From Oenanthe sinensis (lineage: Eukaryota > Streptophyta > Magnoliopsida > Apiales > Apiaceae): a DNA stretch of 64,000 nucleotides. The position numbers were made by a program, and so were the translations under genes. The stretch is from assembly GCA_028671895.1 (NCBI GenBank), contig CM053796.1, positions 33,974,860-34,038,859 on the forward strand. Direction: 5' to 3'. Below are positions 12,211-22,970 of this stretch, one piece after another. The notes under the pieces were generated by a model. That model had not been told where the DNA came from. It saw nothing but the letters and a program-made list of their open reading frames with translations, and did not search any database. Numbering within the stretch: position 1 is the stretch's first letter; each line of letters begins with the position of its first letter.

Positions 12211-12819
12211 TTTTATATATTTATCTCTTCCATATATCTTTGTTTTCAATTTTAATACATGCTGCTTGCTATTCTTAGTTTATCTGCAGCATGTTGCAAC
12301 TGGATTTATATAGTGAAAGGAATTATGTTGTTATATTTCCCTTAGAAGTTTTTACAAAAAGGGATCAGATGATGGGTATAAAAGATATCATACTTTCCCC
12401 CCCCAATGTTTGCTCTCTCTCTCTCTCTCTCTGGGTTTTGTTTTTGGCCGGAAATGAATTTGTTGGGATCTGTATGCTAGCTTGCAATTCTGCTCAAGGT
12501 TCACCCTCATCTAATAAAATTAGACAAAATGTTTTGGAAGTGTTGTGACTTGTTTTTAATGTTACCAGTTGTTCCTTTTGCATTAAAATGCATATTTGCT
12601 TTGAAATTCACATGTGGTTTTCGGCAGTTGCAACATAGTTTCAGTTCACTTGAAAACAGAAAACATCAGGGTTTATATGTTGCTTTTTTAGCATATGGTT
12701 CAGATGTAAAGTTTTCTTTGGCAATTGGATAAGATACATTGATGATTTGATGCCTGTTTCTTGTAAAAATATTCACCAATTAGTAAATTATGTTATATTA
12801 TTCTTCAATCTAAATTATT
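12211..12819 (+). other. 3' flank of ATPC
   Basis: This contains the probable 3'-UTR (TTTTAATACATG and other weak poly-A signals within 50 bp of the stop), a CCCCCCC tract and a CT run near 12402-12432. Short open frames here have no recognisable protein character. Confidence 0.4.
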
Positions 12820-14075
12820 TTGAAGGGCTGATTCTTGATGGGAACTTGTAAGAAGTAGAAATGTACCTATCGTATTAGTTTGACCCTCTATTTCTTCTGT
12901 TCCAATTGTTTGATAACTTGGCATTATGAAGGAAGGACCAAGTGAAGGCACACAAAATCTCTGTAGAGGAACTTCATCCAATTGACCTCAGACAATGCTT
13001 TGTTGTGCAAAAGACTGATTTCTAGTTAAAAAGGAGATTGTTTGAGGTACTGATATTTTACGCATTAAGTTGATGACTTTTAAATAAAAAGTAACTTGTT
13101 GGTGGATATACTGGAAACTGAAGGAACATAAGGAAATTCAAGCTGCGCGAGTGTAACTGGTGACTTACATGATAGATGCTTTGCCTCAAATCCCAGCACA
13201 AAGGTATATTACATAAAACCCATTGTTTAAGTTAAACATGACATATAAATCTATGGTTCTAGTGCAATGGTTATAGGCAAGCTGCATCAATTTTGAATTG
13301 CACATCCTATGTTTAAAAGCGAGCATTTAATTAAACAGATAAACAGAAAAGTAACAAAAGAATAAAATAGAGGAAAGTGAAGTTTTTTAATCCATGCAAT
13401 ATGCTTGCTGTTATGATAGCATTTATCTTTTGATCATGGACTGAGATCTGAACTTCTTGAAGCTTATTGAAGAACAGCGATAAAAGTTCCTGATATTAAG
13501 TTGCTACTGTGCATGAAGCTATATAAATTTAATATTGTTGACTTAAAATGCTGATATTTTTAAGCTGTGAGATACTATGTCAATTTGAAGAAAAAGATTA
13601 TAACTTTATATATTCCATGGTCTTGAAAACAAAGATAGGATATAAAGTAAATTTTTGGTCCAGGTTTTCTATAATAGGATTCTGATACCGTGACAAGAAA
13701 CACGTGCTTGTGTATTTATGCACAAATTGTTTTCCTCAGCTGTGATTTATACATTGTTTTTGTTCCAGTTGGGACTGTTGTGGGAAATATAGCTTTGTGG
13801 GAAGTGGATTATGGAAAAATGATCCTTTAACCCCTATGTATCCCATATATGGTTTATGTATATAACTGCAATCCACATCGTTATGTTTTTGTTTTATCTA
13901 GTTTCTCTTTTCACGTTCGTTGGATATGGAACTAAAGGTATGGCCGAATGACAAGTGTGCAACAAATTTAACAAATTTATTTTGTAGGTGGCAGTGCTCC
14001 ATGTAGTGACGATATATTACATTCAGTTTTTTCGTATCTTAAACAAGACAACTAAAACCTGATATTTAGATAAGT
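12820..14075 (+). pseudogene. Decayed tandem copy of the TOPLESS-like gene
   Basis: Five blocks match exons of the downstream gene in the same order. 12821-12885 matches exon 2 (GGGCTGATTCTTGATGGGAA). 12895-13020 matches exon 3. 13135-13206 matches exon 4 (CAAGCTGCGCGA, GGTGCTTTGCCTCAAAT in the intact copy). 13765-13830 matches exon 8 (VGTVVGNIALWEVDYGKM). 13900-14065 matches exon 13 (start of the WD40 region). The copy is broken. In the exon 2 equivalent the tryptophan codon region reads as a stop (GNL-stop-EVEMYL), a second stop follows within 10 codons, and the exons coding for most of the propeller are absent. It is evidence of tandem duplication followed by loss. Confidence 0.8.
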
Positions 14076-15440
14076 TCATCACATATTTGAACTAGCCATG
14101 TTCTTGTCCTAGATGAGAGAACCGACTCGAGCACTGCCCTTCTAGAGACTTCCAATTTACATATTTTTCTAGACTGACTATACTTCATCACTTCTCTCAA
14201 TGTATCACTCGTTGTGCAAAGAATCTCCACATCTCCGGTGAACCAACCCAATCACTAATTTTATAAAGATTGCCATCGCCGATGTCCAAGGCTTCGATTT
14301 GGTTCCATCGATACAATCCACGGTATCTCCTGTAGTCCTTTTCCTCACACACACACAACACACATAATTTCTTTTCTTTACACACGCACACACGTAATTG
14401 TTATATATACATAAAGATTTAATTGGGAACCGAACTTACTGCTGACAATGAAGTAGGCGGTGAAGTAAAAATCTCATATAAATTAGATAACTCTCTCAAT
14501 TTTCACCCAATTTGTCCCCATCTCCTCCAATTTTGTAGGCATAAGCCTAACACCCAAAATTTCACATAGTTTGATTATGCACCTACCGTCTACACCTAGG
14601 CATGGATTAATTATTTTCCCACCTAGGCTAACATGTACTATTATTAAAGGTTAGGAATGCGATTAAAGATAAAAGAAAGTTTTTGTATCAATAATAAGCC
14701 CAATTAGTTGTGGGCCTTAATCCGTTAGATTATTTTATTAGGGTTTTCTATTCTTATATAAGAGATATATGCAATACCCACATGTTAATTAGGCTTGATT
14801 ATTTGAAAATATTGTTGAGTATTGTATTGAGTGCCATCATGGGTTGCTATCCATAGTTTTTATCTCTCTAGCGGTTGAGAAACCCTTGGAGTACGGTTAA
14901 TTCACTCAAGTTCTTTTTCTCATTTTTATCTCATATCCATCTTTTTTTGAAGTTATCGTGCATCAGAGACATCTGCTCATTTTTTCTCGAGTACCCGTGT
15001 CGGAAAATCGACACTCAGACATGGGTTTGGACACTAGACACCAATTTTAGGCCAAAAACACGTAAATTTACCGATGTTGAAGTGGGTGGTGAAGTAGAAA
15101 AACCACAGATAAATTAGATAAATCTCACTCTGCTTCTAAGTTCTCTCACTCCTTATACAAACAATCTTCAAATCCCCGGAGATCCAAGGCTTCGATTTGG
15201 TTCCATCGACAAAATTTACGGTATCTCTAGTATCCTTGTTCTTTCCACACAAATTTATATGACCACACACACCCACACATATTATGATTACTCTATATAC
15301 ACAAGCATTTAATTGGTAACCGAAATTACCACTGATGATGTGGGCGGCGTGAAGTAGCAAAACTTTAGATACACTTGATGAATCTCTCGATTTTCGCCCA
15401 ATTTGTCCCTATTTCTTCGAATAATGAAGGAATAATGATG
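14076..15440. repeat. Diverged repeated segment between the two TOPLESS-like loci
   Basis: Blocks around 14278-14350 and 15180-15240 share CCAAGGCTTCGATTTGGTTC and flanking sequence. Blocks at about 14428-14520, 15060-15130 and 15315-15420 share an AACCGAA-TTAC, GGCGGTGAAGTA, AATCTCTCGATTTTC-type order. So there are two longer and one shorter copies in direct orientation. A TATA-like CTTATATAAGAG at about 14753 and a preceding AGGTTAGGAATGCGATT phrase look like the middle of a worn Copia LTR, but no end is clear. No gene is supported here. Confidence 0.5.
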
Positions 15441-15910
15441 GCATGTGACACCTTATTTTTCAAAAAATTTGATTGAATACCTACCATCTAGGTATCGATT
15501 AATTACTCGACCATGTACATGCCAACTTTTAGAACAACGGTTCTATGCAAGTTTCCTACCATGCCCCTCTTCCCCCAATTTAAAATTAAATCATTCCTCC
15601 AATGCTCTTTTCATTTGTTTGAGCCTTTATTTAATAAAATTGTGTACTCAATTTGTGCATATATCTTTTGTTGTTTTTATTTCGCTGATGATATTTTCTC
15701 CATATAATTTATAGATAAGCATATTTATGTTATTATTATAATTTTGTAATATTGATATAATTATTGTTTAGATAATTGTACATATTTCTATCTCTATTAC
15801 ATTTAATATTAGGTTTGTTTATCAATTATATATTTTTTCGATTTCCGTGGTACTTATACTTGAATCTTACTTTCCGCGTAAAAGTTCTCTGCTTGTTTCA
15901 GATAAGAGCA
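15441..15910 (+). promoter_or_regulatory. 5' flank and probable leader of the TOPLESS-like gene
   Basis: AT-rich DNA. A splice-acceptor-like TTGTTTCAG at 15893-15901, just before GATAAGAGCAATG, suggests that the start codon at 15911 lies in an exon preceded by a 5'-UTR intron. No upstream exon was identified. Confidence 0.35.
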
Positions 15911-18057
15911 ATGAATCCACCTAGGAAGGACTGCATGTTCCAAACTTTACAATTCTTAAACGAGAGACAGTTCAACGGGGTTGCTCATAAGTAAATCCTC
16001 ATCCGTCTTGTTATTTACTCTACTTTATGACTTTGCTTGTCAAATGCAGAAAGATTTATCTGATAAATATAGTTGACAAACTACCTACTATTTATTATTG
16101 TTAAATGTGCAGTAGGAAGGAATATGAACCGGGTTGCCACTTCAACTTAAATTATTTTTTGGGGCTGATTCTTGATGGGAACTGGGAAGAAGTTGAAATG
16201 TACCTCTCGTATTTCACAAAACTTAGTTACAATGAGCTTTCCAGGCATATCTACGATCGAATCCGTTTGCATAAGCACTGCGAATATTTTATGGAGTAAG
16301 TTGAAACTGGGCTTAAACTTTCAGACTTTAACTATATATTTTTGTGTATGTTTGCTAGTTTAACTAACACACCACAATTAGCTACCAAGGAGGTTTGAAC
16401 CGTCAACCACTTGCAAGAGAGAGGCTGCAACCACTTGGCTAAAAGCCTTTGGATTTTAGATATGTTTGAATTAACACACCACAATTTGCTACCACGGAGG
16501 CTTAAACCGTCAATTACTTGCAAGAGAGAGGCAGCGACCACTAGGCCAAAAGCCTTTGGAGTTTGAATTTAGCTTTAATTTGTCTGTTCTTCTTTCTTTT
16601 CTTGAGCCAATTGTTTAATAATTTGGTCATTCGAAGGAATGACTTATTTAAGGCACACAAATTCCTTGCAGAGGAACTTAACCAATGGAGTATGGACTTA
16701 AATAATAATTGTTGTGCAAAAAACTGATTTCTAATTTGAGCAGAAATAAGTCCCGGTACCAGTATTCTTTGTGCTGAATTGATAACTTTTGGTTGAAATC
16801 AACTGGTTGGGCACAGGACATCAAAGAAGGAATTTGACATGATTCAAGCTGCGCGAATGAAACTGGTGAATTACATGAAAGGTGCTTTGCCTCAAATCCT
16901 TATATCGCAAAGGTATATAACATAACATCCATATTACGATGACAGTGTTAAAGTTAAACATAAAGTGCATGTACATTTATGGTTCTAGTTTAATACTATA
17001 AAAGTTGAAAGTGATTAGTTTATAAATTAAAAAAATACATAAAAGTGAAAGAAGAATAAAATGGAAATTGCAGTTGTTAACTTAATGCAATGTGCTTACT
17101 GTTATGGTAGTTGCTCCTATCACTGGGTAAATGCTGTATTATCCAATTACCTTATACCTCTTGATCATGGACTTAACTTCTCGAAGCTTATTTAAGAATA
17201 GGTAATAAGATATCCCCTCATATTACGTTGACACTACATGTAAAGCTAACATAAATATAATATTGTTGCATTTTAATTCTTTTACATTAAGCTTTCATAC
17301 TTTATCGAGTTAAATTTTTTTATTGCTGTATATCCTTTATGTTCTTGAAATCCAACAGTTTTCTAATTTCTACTACACCAGATGCAGCTCAAGCTGCCAG
17401 CATTCAAGGTATCCTGTTCCAGCACCTCGACCCAAGTTCTTATCTTTGTATCCTGATCATAGACGCGTCAGTGGCCAGCATGTTCAACAGATAGCTCCGA
17501 ATATGGTTAGAGCAATGCCAACATTAGCATCTATCTATCAATCTATATATATTTTACGTTTCAGGTATTAAAAGTTACTTTCCTACATATTCAGCAAGAT
17601 TCTGGATCCACATCAGCTGCACCCCAACGCCGAACAACTCGTACAGCACGAATAAGCTTAGGTAGCAATATTGCCTTGTTGCGTTAATGATTATTCAAAT
17701 GCATTCTCTCTCTTTTTTTTAAATTTCTTAACTAAAATCTTTTTTTTACTGTTGACTTGGCCTTTTAGGCGCTTGTAAACTCAAATTCCTGACTCCTAAT
17801 GTTCTGGACCTTCCAGTTAAATAAATTCTTCGAATAATGGTCAACGTGCCAGGGTCTGTTTGAAAATTTACTTATGAGTCGAAGTTCGACTCACAAGTCC
17901 AATTTAACTTTGGTCTATTATGTTGTGTATCAATTTATGACTCAGAATTGTTTGAGAACTTGAGTTTTAAGAAAGTAGGAAGGAACACTTATTTTAAGTT
18001 TGTCAATTGGCTTGGCTTAGCAGCCCTCATCACATGTAAGTTCGACCTTTATTTTTG

Positions 18058-18096
<39 letters not shown>

Positions 18097-21000
18097 GTAA
18101 GGAGGGGGGGGGGGGTTTAGAAATTGAAGTATTGAATCGATGACCAATGTCATGGGGAGGGTTGCCTTTACCACGGCTAAACCCTCAACCTCAAAGCAAA
18201 TTGGACAAAAAAAAGAAGTGACTTGTTGTTTTTGATATTTTTTGATATTATTTATAACTTATATAAGTTGTACATTATTAATTAAACTGATAATGACTTG
18301 CAAGTATAAATATTGCTTCTACCTATAAATCATATGTTCAAGTAACATGTAACTTCTTTTCCCTGTCAGCAACATATAAAGGGCTATAAAAGAATTTCCC
18401 ATATCACTTGCACCTCAACGAAGGACAACTGATACTGATGTTTTCTTCATTAGAACAATTAAACTTTAGAGATATTAGCTTCTTAAATAATTATTCAAAT
18501 GCCAGTTTTTCTGATGAGATGGCCTTGTAGGTGCAATTACCAACACAATTCCTTCTAATGCTCCTGTTAGAATAAATTATTCTAATACTGGACAAAGTGC
18601 TAGTGAAGTGCAAAGGGCTAGGAGAGAATTTCCCACATCAGTTGCACGAACACTTGATCAAGGTTCATCTATAGCAAGCATGGATTTTAATCCTGTTCAT
18701 TCAACAATACTTCTAGGTAAGCTTTATAAATTTCAGCACCTAGTACACTCCTAAAATGAGTAATTTTATTCCTATTCACAGGATCTACTGAGTCCCTCTA
18801 CTGGCAATCTAATATGAAAATATGAAATTGAGTTGAAAATTTGTAAAATTGGCAGTAATTTTTCGGCTCCATGATTTTAACATGAAATTTCAGTATTTGG
18901 ATGATATATACGAACTTGTGTATACACTCACACATAAAAAGCTTAGCTGTAATTTTATACACTGTTTTCTTTCAGTTGGGACTGTTGTGGGAGATGTAGC
19001 TTTGTGGGAAGTGGATTCTGGGAAGATGACCCTACGACCTCCTCAGCTGTGGGACATTGAATCACTTTCACCAGAATTATTGGTGTGTTAGTTCTTCAGT
19101 TAAGTTCAACTATTAATAGATAGTTATTTATTATACGAGACTAAATACTTTGTGATATGCAGTCAGCATTTAAAGAAGCTTCAATCTCAGTATGTCGCGT
19201 AAGATGGAACCAGGATGGGACTTTCTTTGGTGATCTCAACATACTCTCTTTTTTTAATTTGAATTGATAGAAGATGAATTACTGATTTGTGAAATTGCTA
19301 ATCCTTTTCGTTTTTTGTTTATTATGATATATATATATATATATTTATTTATTTATTTATTTATTTATAATTTGCAGGAGTTGCGTACTCAAAGCACATA
19401 ATTCAGCTCTTTTCCTCTCCTGGTAGTGACAAAATTGTGCAACATAAAGAGGTCACTATAAACTCTACTGATTCAATCTCTAAATCATTGATGAGTGTAG
19501 CTCTGATATTTTTTTTTTCAGTTCCTGTTTGTCAACACTCATAGACTTGCACGTATATATCTAAATAGCAGCATCCTGGAACTCAATAATAGTCCATATA
19601 CCACAAAGAGTCAACAATTTTAATTTTTTTATTTTCCTCAAAAAGGGTCTACAATATCTAAAATATGTATAAAAGGAACCACCATATATACTACCATACC
19701 ACTATCATGGATGATGGAACAACTCAAAACTTTGCAGGAGCTCCAAAAATAACATTCCCCAATATTCAGAATGATAATTGAGGCTCTTTTCCCGGGACAG
19801 GGAAAAATAAAAATTTCTAGTGGGAATTTAATTTATAAATGAAAAATTAAAGTTTCACTTGAAAAAAACCAAGTCATTCCCTCCATCTTTTACTTATCTG
19901 ATTCAGTTTTCTACACTGTCTTCCTTCTAGATTAATGCGCATATTGGCAGTGTAAATGATCTTGTATTTGCTAGTAACCTATTAATCACTTGTGGCAGTG
20001 ACAGAAAAGTCAAGGTCAGTTTATATACTTATATATATATATATATATATATATTGACATATTATAATTCTAGAAACCAGCAACTTATGTAAAAACTTCC
20101 TGCTCTAACAGGTTTGGGATCTGGCTGCTAAATTTCAGCTAATATGGGTTATTGAAGGTTGTAACGCACCTGTGTACTCTCTGTGTCCTGTTGTTTGCGG
20201 TGACACTCGTGTAAGTATCAGTACAGTGGCATATTTGATTCTACCTAGTGCACGTATTTTGTATATATTTTGATTCTACCTAGTGCACGTATTTTGTATA
20301 TATTCAACTGAAATCCACTTTGTGTTGTTTTTGTTTTCTCTAGTTTCTCATATCACATTCATTGGACGGAGAAATGAAGGTACGGCGGTATGACCAGCAC
20401 ACAGCAAGTTCAACGAGTTCACTTCGCAGTTGGCAGTGCACTACAATATGTTGTATTGCAGATAGTAAACGGTATTGCAGATCTGTTGATTCACAATTTC
20501 AGTTATATCTCATCTTTATCAAGGCAACTAAGACCCTGATATTTTCACTTCAAGGCTTTTCACTTCTGGTACTGATGAGCATGGTAAGCCATACATTGTT
20601 GAATGGGAAGTATGGAATGGCAAAAGAAAAGTCAAGAGGGCTTTTCGGGGACTTCATGACTGCAGCGGACATTTACATTTTGATTCGAACAAGAACCATA
20701 TCTTAGCTGCTGGATATAATCACCAAATAAAATTTTGGGATATTGATGACGGGAGCCTTTTAGGTATTTCTATTGCTGATGGGAACCTACCTGTAAGTCC
20801 TTTTTCTGCACAATTTAACTTTTTAGTCTATCAGTAATTAATATTTGTGGAGTTTACAACGTGGTCCTTGTGCACTACAAGGATGTTCCTTTGATCAAGT
20901 TCAACAAGGATGGAAATCTATTGGCTGTGACAGCAATGAATAACAGAATCAAAATCTTAGCAGCTAGAGATGGTATGCAACTGTTGCAAACTCATAAAGT

Positions 21001-21482
21001 TCCTCACCTTGCTGCCTCTGGAAGTACAGATAATACTTCATCCAAGGTCAGGGTAATAAATAATCTAGCGGTTTAAATGCTTCCCTGATCATAAATTTGG
21101 GGTTAGAGTTACATTTATTCCTAAGGAGTAACTGTAACGTATTTCTAATCTGCACATAAACAAAAAGACGGTACAACTTGTTATCAAATGGTTATCGCCT
21201 AATTTAACTCTGCTTTGCATATACAAACCATAGCAGAAGCAGCAAGGGGCCCTAAATACCTTCCGTGATTTAAAGTTGCATCTTTTCAGTTATTTTCCAT
21301 CTTGTCAATTTTTTTTATTTTACATCATAGATATTCTTGGTTGTGCCATCTAAAATTCGTTACAGATGTTTGATCAAATATAAATTTTATTAAAAACCAT
21401 TCGATTCTTTATTATGCAGAGATCAATTCAGCAACTCTGTAATGGAATTTCTCTTTCTCCCCTACTGTTTCCAGCAAAATGA
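15911..21482 (+). CDS. TOPLESS-related corepressor-like protein, N-terminal half only
   Basis: Sixteen exons can be placed: 15911-15990, 16113-16295, 16607-about 16730, 16817-16912, 17382-17505, 17595-17661, 18531-18716, 18976-19082, 19163-19229, 19378-19451, 19931-20014, 20112-20210, 20344-20471, 20555-20792, 20882-21046 and 21420-21482. Exons 1-2 give a LisH/CTLH-like module (MFQTLQFLNERQFNGVAH; FNLNYFLGLILDGNWEEVEM; YLSYFTKL). TOPLESS proteins use this module to bind EAR-motif repressors and to tetramerise. Exons 7-15 give the first WD40 propeller (VARTLDQGSSIASMDFNPVH; VGTVVGDVALWEV; INAHIGSVNDLVF; VWDLAAKFQLIW; YIVEWEVWNGKRKVKRAFRG; NHQIKFWDIDDG). Phases of exons 4-16 agree. The reading stops at TGA 21480-21482, so the second propeller of the usual 1,100-residue family is missing. 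The exon 3/4 join is unresolved, with an in-frame TGA in exon 3. It may be a short paralogue or an early pseudogene. Confidence 0.75.
16365..16560. repeat. Two direct repeats of a tRNA-like (B-box) sequence in intron 2
   Basis: An 89-bp segment starting TAACACACCACAATT occurs at 16365-16453 and again at 16472-16560, 107 bp apart. Each holds GGAGG-TTGAACCGTCAA (copy 1) or its variant, close to an RNA polymerase III B-box (GGTTCGAANCC), then ACCAC-TGG-(C/T)-AAAAGCC. This is typical of relics of tRNA-derived SINEs or tRNA-like text in plant introns. Confidence 0.6.
18062..18116. repeat. TA microsatellite and G tract in intron 6
   Basis: A TA dinucleotide run of about 32 bp (18059-18091) is followed shortly by a run of ten or so G. 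Further simple repeats lie in later introns of the same gene: TA plus TTTA at about 19326-19368 and TA at about 20030-20053. Confidence 0.85.
20234..20303. repeat. 35-bp tandem duplication in intron 12
   Basis: The unit TTTGATTCTACCTAGTGCAC plus a following AT-rich 15 bases starts at 20234 and again at 20269. The copies are almost identical, so the duplication is recent. It lies between exons 12 and 13 of the TOPLESS-like gene and does not touch splice sites. Confidence 0.85.
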
Positions 21483-22095
21483 CGCAGAAACAGATCAGTA
21501 GTATAATGGAGGAGATTAATCACTAATGCACTGGGATTGCACATTTTCTTCTTTTAGACTATAATAATTAAGTAGTGCTTTAGTTAATACACGTTTGTTC
21601 TACATTTTAGCTAAAGTGAGATATTCATGCAATTTTTATTATTATTAATTTTTATCTGTAGGTTTGTAATTTTTATTCCATTAGCATGAATTATTAGTAT
21701 AAAAATCTGGGATTCTTAACTGTCAAAATGGGGATAATTGTAATGCCTGATTATTGTTTAAAGAAATAAATTAACCAAAATAGGAATGATGGTAATGCAT
21801 GTATAAATCTAGAGATACTGTAAGGAAATAAATAAACAAGTTTTACATTTTGTCAACTAAAAAATCCACTGCATGACATTATGTACCATATGTACAGTAT
21901 AACCCATTACCCTTAATTGCTAAATATAGGAGATTTTTGTTTAACACAACAAAAATCAAATTATAACATGTTTTTAATTCTTAATTACATCAAAATCATT
22001 ATAATTAAAACAACAGTAAAAAGACAACATACTTGCAATACTCTAATTATAAAATTATAACTTACAATATTGTAGTTTACATTTTGTATATTTAG
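21483..22095. other. 3' flank of the TOPLESS-like gene
   Basis: AT-rich, with several AATAAA-like signals. I found no sequence resembling exons for a second TOPLESS propeller here. Confidence 0.45.
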
Positions 22096-22705
22096 GCCTT
22101 ATTTGACAATTAGCGGTTAACAGTAGCGGATCAAATTAGCTATTTTGATTAACGGATTAAATTAGCTGCTTTGTATGAAACTGTTTGGTAAATAGCTGTT
22201 TAAATGAGCTGTTTGTGATACATTACAAACCTCTAATTGAAAAATCTCTTCCAACTAGCTTTTTCAAAATTAGCTTATTGAGTTCAATCCGCTATTTCAA
22301 TCCGCTAACTATCAAACACTCATATTAGAGGATTCATATGGTCAAACCTCTATTTTGCCTCAAACCTCTAACTTCCAAACAAAACCTTAACCTAATTTTG
22401 TGATTTTGTATGAAACAAGACCTTAACCTAATTAGGATTAAATTAACTGCTTTGTATGAAACTGTTTGGTAAATAGCTGTTTAAATGAGCTGTTTGCATT
22501 ACAAACCTCTAATTGAAAAATCTCTTCCAACTAGCTTTTTTAAAATTAGTTTATTGAGTTCAATCCGCTATTTCAATCCGCTAACTATCAAACACTCATA
22601 TTAGAGGATTCATATGGTCAAATCTCTATTTTACCTCAAACCTCTAATTTTGTCTCAAACCTCTAACTTCCAAACAGAACCTTAACCTGATTTTGTGATT
22701 TTGTT
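22096..22705. mobile_element. hAT-like MITE carrying a 281-bp direct duplication
   Basis: The left end GGCCTTATTTGACAATTAGC resembles, in inverted form, the right end TAAGGTTTTGTTTGGAAGTT (read on the minus strand near 22389). Such ends are typical of GGCCTTGTTTGG-type hAT MITEs. The body is present twice in the same orientation, starting GGATTAAATTAGCTGCTTTG at 22154 and GGATTAAATTAACTGCTTTG at 22435 (281 bp apart), with few differences. The two copies share the inner and right-end sequence, so the second is either a partial tandem copy or a recombined element. Confidence 0.6.
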
Positions 22706-22970
22706 TTAATTCAATTCGCATTTCAGTGACTAAATTTACATAATATATGTTTATTTCAGCTAATAAATATAATAATTGAGATACAAATTTGACAATAAAG
22801 CATTCAAAAAACCAGTTGAAATAGGAGAAATATAACCAAATATAAAATTTAGTATGATTTATAAATAATAATTAAAAAAATAATATTATAAATAATATGT
22901 CGCTACAGTGTAAATACATGAACTTTACCCTTAAAACAATAACAAATTAATAATGTCATTATTTGCAAAC

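Noticed and set aside
14066..14393. Minus-strand frames with CVCE-KK repeats
   Set aside because: They arise from CA/TG microsatellite DNA (CACACACACA near 14345-14390), not from protein.
18350..18430. Possible extra TOPLESS-like exon (GAATTTCCCATATCACTTGC etc.)
   Set aside because: It is a degenerate echo of exon 7 (GAGAATTTCCCACATCAGTT). There is no open frame or splice pair, so it was left out of the gene model.
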